A stretch of DNA of 64,000 bases from Allolobophora icterica (lineage: Eukaryota; Annelida; Clitellata; Crassiclitellata; Lumbricidae): the NCBI GenBank assembly GCA_963556255.1, contig OY744606.1:6489373-6553372 (forward strand), written 5' to 3'. Positions 42,160 to 51,043 of the stretch are shown here, piece by piece (position 1 is the first letter of the stretch; the number at the start of each line of letters is the position of its first letter). The notes beneath the pieces are model-generated. The model made no database searches, was not told where the DNA came from, and worked only from the letters and a program-made list of their open reading frames with translations. Made by a program: the position numbers and the translations under genes.

Positions 42160-43262
42160 AGTTGAATGCACTTCAAAGTCCTATCACTAACCAACAGCTC
42201 TTTACAATATTCGCAGCCCAAGTACTTTCATGGTCTCTTCACCATTCAGACAATCCGCTCCACTCGATCATCCTCCTATCTCTGTCTTTCTCGACCCCCA
42301 GTCACTACTCATCTCAAGTTCTCCAACGGAGCCATATCCAGCACAGCACCACGCCTCTGGAATGATCTCCCCTCTGAATTTCGCAGTTACTGAGTTCTTC
42401 CATCATCTTTGGATACTATGAGCTCAGATTAGAGTCACTCGGTGGACGCTTTCGAGGGATGCCGCAGCCACACTGATGCACTCCTTTGTCCTGTCGCGGC
42501 TTGATCATTGTAATAGGCCTATCCGGATATCGCCTACATCAGCTTCAACTAGTGCTGAACGAAGCGACCCGACTCCTGGCAGATCTATCGAGATACGCGC
42601 ATGTATACCTGCCTTCATCCGACAGGAGCTTAACTGGCTGCCTGTGTCCAACCGAATCAGTTACAACTTACAAGATCACTACGTTGGTCTGGAAAGCTAT
42701 TTCTGGAGTTGCTCATGTCCCAATCTAATATTGTCTAGCGCCTCTGTGACGTTCATAAGGAGCGCTGTATGAATGTTTTATTACATTACATTACATTCCA
42801 ACCCGTCCTTTATCCTCCTTCTCGTCTTCCTCTATCTTTAACCCCCGGGCTTTTCACTCGAAACTGAAGTCCCACCTTTTCAAGTACTCCTACCCTGACT
42901 CATCTGATGCTCTGCCTTTCAATTATTCTCGCCCTAAACGACACCCGCCTTGACAGCTGTTCTGCCTCCTCTCTTGACCTGGCCCACTGGAAACCGGACA
43001 CGGACCTCTTTTGGACCACTCTCTGGAAACCCCTCTGATTTGATTTGACCTCCTGGAAACCGTAGGCCTACTTGGGCCTCTTTTCGACTACTTTCTGGAA
43101 AACCCCTCTGATTTTATTTGGCCTACTGGACACCGGACTTGGATCTCTTTTGGACTACTCTCTGGAAAAGCCTCCTCTGATTTGACGTAGCGCTCGTGAA
43201 TAGGCTGGTGCCCTACGCTTGGCCTTCGAGTGGCGCTTTAGAAACTTGGAGATTACAATTAC
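42160..43262 (+). pseudogene. CR1/L2-like LINE C-terminus and 3' UTR, with a second LINE fragment inside
   Basis: From 42,166 one frame reads LSLTNSSLQYSQ and, near 42,330-42,390, SSTAPRLWNDLPSEFRS, the C-terminal ORF2 phrase. It is broken at about 42,395-42,790 by another LINE piece. That piece has HSFVLSRLDHCN and, in the next frame, LHQLQLVLNEATRLLADLSR and YKITTLVWKAISGVA, matching the post-catalytic RT region, and it ends in (TTACA)n. From 42,790 the first LINE continues (LFTRKLKSHLFKYSYP) and passes into a 3' UTR that ends GGAGATTACAATTACGAT at 43,262. Several frameshifts exist. Confidence 0.6.
42975..43200. repeat. Three ~65-bp tandem repeats in a LINE 3' UTR
   Basis: Each unit reads about CTGGAAACCGGA...GACCTCTTTTGGACTACTCTCTGGAAA..CCTCTGATTTGA. 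The related LINE end at 11,576 has a single unit. Confidence 0.8.
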
Positions 43263-43796
43263 GATTAGGAATGCATGAATGTTTGAATGTATGACTGCAT
43301 GAATGTGATGCGCCTTGATCATGGAACTAACTAAGAAAGCAACGTTAATTGCTAACCCTTAATCACAATCGCGAGACAAAGTATCATTATCGTTCAACTT
43401 GTACAATGTCATGTACACGCGTCAAAATTTCTAATAGGTCCTACAACATGATTGGACTATAGCTTTGCACATTTGTACCTAGTGACAGTCAGGTAGTCAA
43501 ACAGAATTGACAGTCAGGCAGTCAAACAGAATTTGGTCAGTGTATGGAACAATCTGTGAACTTAACCTTCGCCACACGTTTGGGGGTCAAATAGACCCCC
43601 AGGGGTATATTTTCATCTGTAACTTTCTAAAATGTGGGCACCAAAAAGTTTCCTTTGGTGACTTTTCCTAAAAATTCCTCCTTGTCAAAATGGTATGAGT
43701 GACGTCATACGTTGACGCTTAGTTCTGACGCTGTGACGTCATTTTGGTGAGATCTTAGAGTGAAATTCATGTCCATATCATTAGTGTCCATACAAT

Positions 43797-43960
43797 GAGG
43801 TGTATCTCTGCTTCTACGCAAGGTATCTTGAAGATTATTTTTTTGTTTCCAATGTTTTAGGGGTCAGGGAATTCACTCCAGCTACTGACAAATGCCTGAC
43901 CTTGACGGAAGACCTTGAAATTCAAGGTCACATGATTTTTTACATGACCATACCTATCTC
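43797..43960. repeat. piggyBac subterminal inverted repeat, left
   Basis: GTATCTCTGCTTCT.CGCA, CAATGTTTTAGGGGTCAGGG and GAAATTCAAGGTCACATGAT occur here in order, and inverted at about 45,990-46,160 (right arm). The arms are roughly 80 per cent alike by eye. Confidence 0.75.
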
Positions 43961-44125
43961 TGCTACTATACCTGTTAGAACAACGAAGTTTTTTGGTTTC
44001 TATGGTTATTTGGTACAAGGAACTCAACAAAATATAAACAAAACACAACTGGAATATGTTATGTTACATCTTATGTTACATCGTTTCACTTCTCATAATT
44101 TGTTTATGGCTTGTTGCCAGTGTAT

Positions 44126-45859
44126 CTAACTACATTCGGTACAGGTAAATAATTGTGTGGAATGGTTACCACAAACAAATTGACCACACGTGCTGCATCT
44201 GTGCTTCGTCTTGGTGTCATTCTTTTGATCGCACATGTGACATCGTCCTCTCTGAGGAGTGATGACTGTGTCGTTCTGTGTTGTCGTAGGAACAGGCAGA
44301 TTCACGTATTCCAAAGCCCGCTTTATCGATGTTCTGCCGCTTATGCAGGGCGTGCTTCTTCTGCTGTCGATCCATGGAAGACACATACTTTTCCCCATTT
44401 CCAATATGAATGCTCTCCTTCTGTCCTTCTGATTAGTGTTTGCAGAATCCACCCATTCAGGATGTTGATGAAACCAAATCACGGATGCGTTATGTGCAGC
44501 TATATCCAGAAGGGTGAAGAAAAGTGTCAATGGCCATCGTCTGGTAGAACGTTTCACTGTATATTGTCTGCACATTTTGTCCAAAGTGTCAACTGCACCT
44601 GTAGTGCTATTGTAGGTAAGGATGACCTCTGGTTTCTTGTGACATTCGGACGAGATCACATTGTCGTGATGAGCAGTTGACAATAAGGTGACAGCCTTAT
44701 TTTTCTTTGGCACGTATGACACTATTGTCATCTTATCGGAAAATCCAAACACTGATGACAACAATTCTCGTTTAGCATTTGGTAGCATTTCTCTAGGTAT
44801 GCATCCTTTCGACTTTCTCAATGTTCCGACTAGGGTCAGAGAATTATCTAACAGATGTTGAGCTAGAGTAACATCGGTGAAGAAGTTGTCCGTTGTCACA
44901 TTCCGTCCTGAGCCATACAAATGGGTGCACAAATCTTTTACAACTCTCACACCTTGCCCTTTTTCAGGAACATTGTTTATCTTCCCTGTGTAAACTTGGA
45001 AATACGTGCAATATCCTGTGGGTACATCGGCAATAATCCAAATTTTTATTCCGTATTTAGCGGGTTTCGACGGGATATAAACCCTGAATGGGCACTTGCC
45101 ACGATAGGCCGACAGCATTTCGTCAACGGTAACTTGTTCCGAGGGAATGTATTTCTCTTTACATCTGTTTGAGAACACGTCAGTTACTTCTCTTATTGCA
45201 GCCAATTTATCTGTCACACGTCTTTCAGCTCTGCTTTCCTTATCGTCAAAACGAATGAATTGAAGAAAGCCTTCAAATCTGCTCTTTGACATAGTTGCTC
45301 GGAGAAACGGTCGTCCCCACTCCTCACCCCACAGTTGGTTTATAGATTCATTCCTGCCTTTGGTAACACCGATAACAAATAACAATCCCAAGAATGCTTT
45401 CAATTCTGAGAGAGTGAATAGTTTGAAAGTTTTCTTATAACCCCTCTCAGCACACACCCTCACCGCTTCCTGATTTGTCCATTCCAGAATTTTTTCAAGA
45501 ACAGCATCTTCAAAGAATAGCGCAAAAGCATCTGAAGCCTTCTCAAGGATAACATTTGTAGCAGGGCCGGGTACATTTCTAACAATATCAGCAGCAGCTC
45601 GTCTACCTTGCTTAGCAGGAACTTTTTTCGACCAACGTGTCAATCCGTCTTTCGACAACATGATATCGTCTGTTGCTGGAGCAATGTCCTCCACGTCCTG
45701 TTCGTCTTCATCCGTGCTTTCCTCTACCTCGACGTTATCCACTTCGTCCTCTTCCGATTCATCGTGGAAGTCGTCGACAGCTTCTTCATCGAAATAGTCA
45801 TTCGCTATCCAGGCTCCAATGATTTCTTTGGCCGCTGCACCTGTTATTCTTTTAGCCAT
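44126..45859 (-). CDS. piggyBac transposase, full length
   Basis: 577 residues from ATG at 45,859. It catalyses DNA cut-and-paste transposition at TTAA sites. An acidic N-terminal tail (residues ~24-60, many Glu/Asp) precedes the DDE_Tnp_1_7-type core. The catalytic aspartates are visible in TVDEMLSAYRGKCPF (D246), VTTDNFF (D324) and GAVDTLDKM (D424, with D427). A C-terminal cysteine-rich domain (about 540-576: CHMC, CSTC, FVCGNH, CTEC) is complete; in this family it binds the terminal repeats. Length is typical (about 550-650). No stop or frameshift is seen and the gene has no intron, so a functional enzyme is plausible. The ATG is the first in frame and follows the right subterminal repeat, as expected for promoter-proximal placement. 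Confidence 0.95.
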   Translation of the reverse strand: MAKRITGAAAKEIIGAWIANDYFDEEAVDDFHDESEEDEVDNVEVEESTDEDEQDVEDIAPATDDIMLSKDGLTRWSKKVPAKQGRRAAADIVRNVPGPATNVILEKASDAFALFFEDAVLEKILEWTNQEAVRVCAERGYKKTFKLFTLSELKAFLGLLFVIGVTKGRNESINQLWGEEWGRPFLRATMSKSRFEGFLQFIRFDDKESRAERRVTDKLAAIREVTDVFSNRCKEKYIPSEQVTVDEMLSAYRGKCPFRVYIPSKPAKYGIKIWIIADVPTGYCTYFQVYTGKINNVPEKGQGVRVVKDLCTHLYGSGRNVTTDNFFTDVTLAQHLLDNSLTLVGTLRKSKGCIPREMLPNAKRELLSSVFGFSDKMTIVSYVPKKNKAVTLLSTAHHDNVISSECHKKPEVILTYNSTTGAVDTLDKMCRQYTVKRSTRRWPLTLFFTLLDIAAHNASVIWFHQHPEWVDSANTNQKDRRRAFILEMGKSMCLPWIDSRRSTPCISGRTSIKRALEYVNLPVPTTTQNDTVITPQRGRCHMCDQKNDTKTKHRCSTCGQFVCGNHSTQLFTCTECS

Positions 45860-45989
45860 TGTCTATTCACGAATATAAGACTGAAACTGCTTTGTCTGTG
45901 TTATTTTTCGAAATTTTGTAGACTTACAACATATAAACAAACAAAAATGGCTGTTCCAGTTGAGATAGGTAAGGTCACGTGCATAATCA

Positions 45990-46160
45990 CGTGGCCTTGA
46001 ATTTCTGAAAACAAATATTCAAGATAGCATGCGAAGAAGCAGAGATACACCTGAAAAATCATGTGACCTTGAATTTCAAGGTCATCCGTGAAGGTCACGC
46101 ATTTGGCAGTAGCTGCAATGAATTCCCTGACCCATAAAACATTAGAAACGAAACAAAAAT
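45990..46160. repeat. piggyBac subterminal inverted repeat, right
   Basis: Reverse complement of the left arm at 43,797-43,960. An additional ATTCAAGG/CACGTG-type half unit lies at 45,965-46,010. Confidence 0.7.
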
Positions 46161-46259
46161 TATCAAATTCCATGCCCAGGAACAGGTATACCTTGGGGGT
46201 CATTTGGACCCCCAAGCATAGAAGACGTAGTTTTTTTGTTCGCGTATGGCGAAGGTTAA

Positions 46260-46375
46260 AATCATGTCCCAATCTGATATTGTTATTGTAATTGTAAGCT
46301 TAATCGAACATTTATAGAAGCGCCACTCAACAATTCACAGGCGCTCCCGACCGAAGTCAAGTTGCATCACTAACT
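46260..46375 (+). mobile_element. LINE/SINE 3' end-like segment
   Basis: ATCATGTCCCAATCTGATATTG and AGAAGCGCCACT...CAGGCGCTCCCGACCG resemble the tail at 42,715-42,760. It is repeated at 47,644-47,760 as part of the duplication. Confidence 0.4.
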
Positions 46376-46622
46376 GGGTTACAAATTTCTAGTGAAATCG
46401 CTTTAAGCACAAAATAACAACTGTATATATAGATGTAGTTGCTGTATACAGACATATTGATACGAATATGTATGTGTATATGTGTATGCATATGTACTGA
46501 ACTCTTGAATTCAGTCTCTACTAATAGCTCTGCAGCATGCATGGAAATCCATCGGCGGGCTGTGCGTGTCTGCGAGTGCTCGCCAGCGATGACTCTTCTA
46601 TTTACCGGATAACGGTTTTCTT

Positions 46623-46628
46623 GTTTAA

Positions 46629-46708
<80 letters not shown>
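46623..46708. repeat. (AT)n microsatellite
   Basis: About 40 AT units, corresponding in position to the AT tract at 10,016-10,050 of copy A. Confidence 0.95.
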
Positions 46709-46712
<4 letters not shown>

Positions 46713-46995
46713 TGGGTATTATGGTTATGTCTTAAAACTTAAAATATTTATAAAATGAAGTAGGCCTAGTATTTGACTATTTCAATATTACCCAATTTCA
46801 ACTCAAACCATTTTGATCGTGACTTTATTTACAAATAAATGTAAAACTAAAAAACATTCCCTATTAAGAGGTTCCGTAACTGCGACACAACTTCTAAAAT
46901 AAAACCTCTGCGAAGATGTAAGCTGGGTACTTATTGGACCGAGTTTACATCTTCAGTGGGGTTTTGGTAGGCTTACTGCCAAACATTGGCAAAGG

Positions 46996-47270
46996 CAGTG
47001 CTTTTTTTCTAGAAAAAAAGCTTCCGGAAAGGAACAATAGGTACAATAGGTTCCGGAACGCAACAATTATGGGCTGGCTAAAACCCCGAGAAAAACGGGA
47101 TTGGGGTTGGGAGGGGTCTCAATAAACACTGAAAACAGTTCAAAAACACTGAAATTAAATTAAAATAACTAGATTATTGTTTTAATAATTAAAATAAATA
47201 AATTATTTTTAGTAGCTGAAAAAAGGTGGCGGAACGCCGTTCCGGCTCGTTCCGGCTGAAAAAAACACTG
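46996..47270. mobile_element. hAT-type MITE (H5), 275 bp
   Basis: Ends CAGTGCTTTTTTTC and, in complement, CAGTGTTTTTTTCAGC, with flanking 8-mers GGCAAAGG (46,988-46,995) and GACAAATG (47,271-47,278), 6 of 8 alike. Reference full copy for the relics at 22,830-23,028 and 54,542-58,284. Contains GGAACGCCGTTCCGGCTCG near the right end. Confidence 0.75.
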
Positions 47271-47370
47271 GACAAATGGTACTTCCAAATGGCACTGCCA
47301 GTTCCACGCAAGGAGACAGGTGGAGAACGACGTCAAAATTACTGGTAATTGAATGTTTGAATAATTGAAT

Positions 47371-47984
47371 GACTGCATGAATGTGATGCGCCTTGATCAT
47401 GGAACTAACTAAGAAAGCAACGTTAATTGCTAACCCTTAATCACAATCGCGAGACAAAGTATCATTATCGTTCAACTTGTACAATGTCATGTACACGCGT
47501 CAAAATTTCTAATAGGTCCTACAACATGATTGGACTATAGCTTTGCACATTTGTACCTAGTGACAGTCAGGTAGTCAAACAGAATTGACAGTCAGGCAGT
47601 CAAACAGAATTTGGTCAGTGTATGGAACAATCTGTGAACTTAAAATCATGTCCCAATCTGATATTGTTATTGTAATTGTAAGCTTAATCGAACATTTATA
47701 GAAGCGCCACTCAACAATTCACAGGCGCTCCCGACCGAAGTCAAGTTGCATCACTAACTGGGTTACAAATTTCTAGTGAAATCGCTTTAAGCACAAAATA
47801 ACAACTGTATATATAGATGTAGTTGCTGTATACAGACATATTGATACGAATATGTATGTGTATATGTGTATGCATATGTACTGAACTCTTGAATTCAGTC
47901 TCTACTAATAGCTCTGCAGCATGCATGGAAATCCATCGGCGGGCTGTGCGTGTCTGCGAGTGCTCGCCAGCGATGACTCTTCTA
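47371..47984. repeat. Duplicated segment, empty piggyBac site
   Basis: 614 bp equal to the flanks of the piggyBac element joined at a single TTAA (47,640-47,643). Confidence 0.92.
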
Positions 47985-48298
47985 GAAAAGTCCTTAAACA
48001 TTGGAAACTACTATACGACAAAACTGTTTTAGGTTTCATCTTTGGAAAAACGCATGGAGCAATACTTCCAATCTAAGAACTTCTACAATCATATTGCTGA
48101 AGGTCGCTATTAACATAAACTGTTGTGCAAGACAAATTCCTGTGCGAATTCGGTCAGGAGGCAAGAAAGGTGTCCGAGAAGACTTACCTTAGAAAACCAA
48201 TCGTTGTTAAATTTTCTGTGTATTCCTTGTAGTATATATATATATATATATACAATAGTAATAGTATTATTATATAATATATTATGTATATATATATG

Positions 48299-48344
48299 TA
48301 TCTGTAATTCTTAAGTATATATATATACTTAAGAATTACAGATA
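48299..48344. repeat. 46-bp perfect palindrome
   Basis: Arms TATCTGTAATTCTTAAGTAT meet at an AT centre with no spacer. It lies about 130 bp left of the Kolobok element and is absent from repeat S copy A. Confidence 0.9.
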
Positions 48345-48477
48345 TTATGCAGATATATATATATACAAAGGAAGGAACCCTAGACCTGATAAGCCAGTTA
48401 TTATTCATGTTTCATATGCATATATTTATATTTATCTCTAAAAGCAAATCTTCCAAGAGATTTCCAAGACTTCTTAA

Positions 48478-48862
48478 AGCCCTAGGTTTTAGGTTTGGCG
48501 GTTTCCCTCGTAGAATGAAGTGACCAACGACTGTAGGCGGTTCAAGTAAGCATCTGTCGGCCAATGGGCGTTGATTTCATTTTGGTTTACACATCTTACA
48601 AGCATAGGCTGCTGAATTTAATTATATGCATAGCCTAGGCAACATCGTCCGCTTTGTGGAATGGAGGCGAGGCGCAGGGACGGTCGGTCGATCGGTGGTA
48701 GCCCCCACCCTAGGCCCTTCACCCTCCCTCTGGCCCTCTAGCGGTCGGACGGATGGATGGAGATGCATCGCTAGGGCAGACTAGACCCGACAGGGCATAC
48801 CCCGTACAGGCCCTACCTCGATCAATTGACCACTTGTATATATATAACCGAGCTGTGGGTCG
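48478..48862. repeat. Kolobok terminal inverted repeat, left
   Basis: Matches 53,364-53,670 in reverse complement nearly base for base over the outer 260 bp. A ~90-bp segment (about 48,738-48,815) is present only in this arm. The match resumes with ATCAATTGACCACTTGTATA. Confidence 0.92.
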
Positions 48863-49053
48863 ACTAATTTGTGTATACGAAAGCCAGGTAAGCTGGCTAG
48901 AGGTCATACCTGTACTTCTAGAATGTATACAAGTTGTTCCAATTATCCAAATTTACCCCCCCATACACTCATATTACTATGGAGTTCATTGCTATGAAGA
49001 TACTTACAGGGTTGAGAAACAAGTCTGTAGTTTCTATATGCGATTAGATTGCC

Positions 49054-49169
49054 ATGAACAAATACGAACTTACTATTGTGGTAGATGGCGATCAAGAGGA
49101 AGCCATACGGGCATTTTTTGCTCACAACAACTGGAATTTTGAAAAAATTGGTAATTATGAAGACGATGC

Positions 49170-49215
<46 letters not shown>

Positions 49216-50123
49216 TGAAATTGTATAAATTGTTTTGTGTGGTGAACCCTGTACAAGTAGGCCCTATTGTTCTTCAGGTAGCGCTATACGTGCGCAAATA
49301 AGATTGAACTAAGATTTATAAATATTAAATTAAATTGCATTTATTATCCTTGCAAATATTTAGCTCAAACCATGCTATAGAAATACATAGTAATAATAAC
49401 ATCAGCAATGTTAGTATAATGACAACTGATGTGAACAGCAGTAACAGCAGTAATGATAATAAATGGCCAATTAAAAATGTAATTATTAAAATTACCATGA
49501 TTATTATTATTACGATATGTAATAAGACAATAAACATATGCATAACCCAGCTAAGCTGTCGTTCAAGTCAAGTCGAAAGAGCTAATTGTATGTTGATGAC
49601 ATTATAAATATATCTCCAACCAATCGAAACTGCCTTTGTTCCAATTGCAGAGTTGGAACCACCAAAGAGAAGAAAATCTTGTATGGATGCCGCTTCGAAG
49701 GAGGTCTTGGTCGCGTCCAATGGAAATAGTACAGAGTCAGAAATTGAGGCTCAAAACAGTCATGACATTCAAGTGTCAGCTGATCATTTGCAGCTGCAGG
49801 GTGAAAATCATCAATCGGAAGGCGCCTGTCCTCTTTGTTTTCTCTCTCCGTGCGTGGGTTCTGCATCTCCAGGTTGGCTTGGCGGAGGACAAGCAGCGCA
49901 TGCAGCTAACAGTCCAATACGAAGAGTAATTTATGGAAAATATTGGAAGATCATTTGCAACTTGGGTGGGTGGACGAGCCCATTATATCTGGCCAAGAAA
50001 CTAACGGAATCGAACGGTGTACTTCACATGCGGGAAATAATGCCAGATTGCGTAGTGCGAAAAGTGAGATCGTTGTATCCGAATCCAACAGGCACGCCTT
50101 ACATGGGCCACAAGTGGGAGTAA
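49054..50123 (+). CDS. Kolobok-associated second protein (two exons)
   Basis: Proposed exon 1 is 49,054-49,150 (ATG, 32 codons plus one base, beginning MNKYELTIVVDGDQEEAIRA). The donor is TTG|GTAATT. The intron runs 49,151-49,650 and contains a (TA)n tract. The acceptor is CCAATTGCAG. Exon 2 is 49,651-50,123. Phases agree and give 189 residues. Exon 2 starts with a basic stretch (PPKRRK), has a CPLCFLSPC zinc-ribbon-like motif at its middle, then IYGKYWKIICNLGGW and MPDCVV, and ends PNPTGTPYMGHKWE. I recall similar CxLCxLSPC ... PNPxGxPYMGHxW proteins as uncharacterised proteins of marine invertebrates; no function is known to me. The gene lies within the inverted repeats and converges on the transposase, so it is element-borne. 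It might help bind DNA, but that is inference. Confidence 0.6.
49170..49213. repeat. (TA)n in the accessory gene intron
   Basis: About 22 TA units. Confidence 0.95.
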
Positions 50124-51043
50124 CATTGATACTTTGGATAATTCGCCGGACTTTGTTTAGACAGAGAGATTTTTATTGTACACTTACTTTCTGACATAAA
50201 GCAGAATTTTATCGATTGTGAGCTGCTTATGTACACCTGTCATAGCTATGATTCAATGTAACATAACATTCCCCCATTTTAAATTTATATAGCGCCTCTT
50301 CAAGATTCCTACTCAGAGGTGGATTTAAACCTGAATTGCCCTCAATTGCTCGGCGCCACACGAAAACCACGTTACGGAGACTAGGTTTTTCATAAGTGCT
50401 ATGTCAAATCAATTTTGCAATGGCCACAGTCCCTTGTCCGTTCAATCTTCTTTTTTTCTTGCTTGGATTAGGACCTCGTTGAGGGGGGGTAAGCCACAGA
50501 TTCATTTTTATACAGATTGGAGCATCTTGTTACAGATCGGATGCCCTTCGTGGCATCAACCACAGTTTTCCGCTGTGGACCTAGTCTTGGTGATGAACAC
50601 ATGCCCGCTAGGCAGAGGGTCATCAGGCTTATTTAAATTGAGTCATGTGCTCCCATGTCACAAGGCTGTTATTGGATATTTGCAGCTTTTAGTTGTCAAG
50701 CAAAATGCCACTCTTTTTCTACAGTGTGCCCTACTAGCCTTGCCGCTGTTGGTCCGCGACTGCTTATTCGTCAGATATAACCCTGCTTATTTCGCAGCTG
50801 ACCTCTATTTCTAGAGGTCGTTCCACTATCCGCCACCTGTGGACGCGTGTGATAGCAGTCAGCTCTGCCACACATCAGCTCTGCCACACATCTCTCTGTC
50901 CTATGCCAGGCCAAAATCCGGGGAGGTCAAGCAGAGTAGACAGCAGAATGCTAAGGTGGTTATGTGTAATGACGGTTGATGGTTATGTAGCACTGATATG
51001 TTTGATTTTAGTGTATCATACAATATTGTCACAGCTCTTACGG
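50124..51043. other. Space between the two convergent Kolobok genes
   Basis: Non-coding as far as seen. On the minus strand near 50,330 CAGGTTTAAATCC resembles a tRNA B box, with AGCGCC-type wording beside it, a possible SINE relic. A 21-bp local duplication AGCTCTGCCACACATC lies at about 50,862-50,893. The 137-codon frame at 50,401 shows no motif. Confidence 0.4.

Larger units (their letters stand above)
43566..46255. mobile_element. piggyBac transposon, apparently complete
   Basis: A 2,690-bp element between two TTAA sites (43,562-43,565 and 46,256-46,259). Termini are CCTTCGCCACACG and, in complement, CCTTCGCCATACGCG, beginning CCT as usual for the superfamily. Each end carries a GGGGGTC.AA.NGACCCCC palindrome just inside (43,585-43,602 and 46,194-46,214), and larger subterminal inverted repeats follow. 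It contains one uninterrupted transposase gene. An exact empty copy of the flanks occurs 1.4 kb downstream. Intact ends, coding frame and flanks together point to very recent insertion. Confidence 0.95.
43293..46600. repeat. Duplicated segment, copy with piggyBac
   Basis: 43,293-43,565 plus 46,260-46,600 (273 + 341 = 614 bp) equals 47,371-47,984 (614 bp) without visible mismatch. The piggyBac element sits at the shared TTAA. Confidence 0.9.

Noticed and set aside
44153..44680. 175-codon plus-strand ORF in the piggyBac element
   Set aside because: Antisense to the C-terminal half of the transposase and without its own motifs.
48719..49142. Long frames at the left Kolobok arm
   Set aside because: They run through the inverted repeat in the wrong frame relative to the proposed exon 1 at 49,054.
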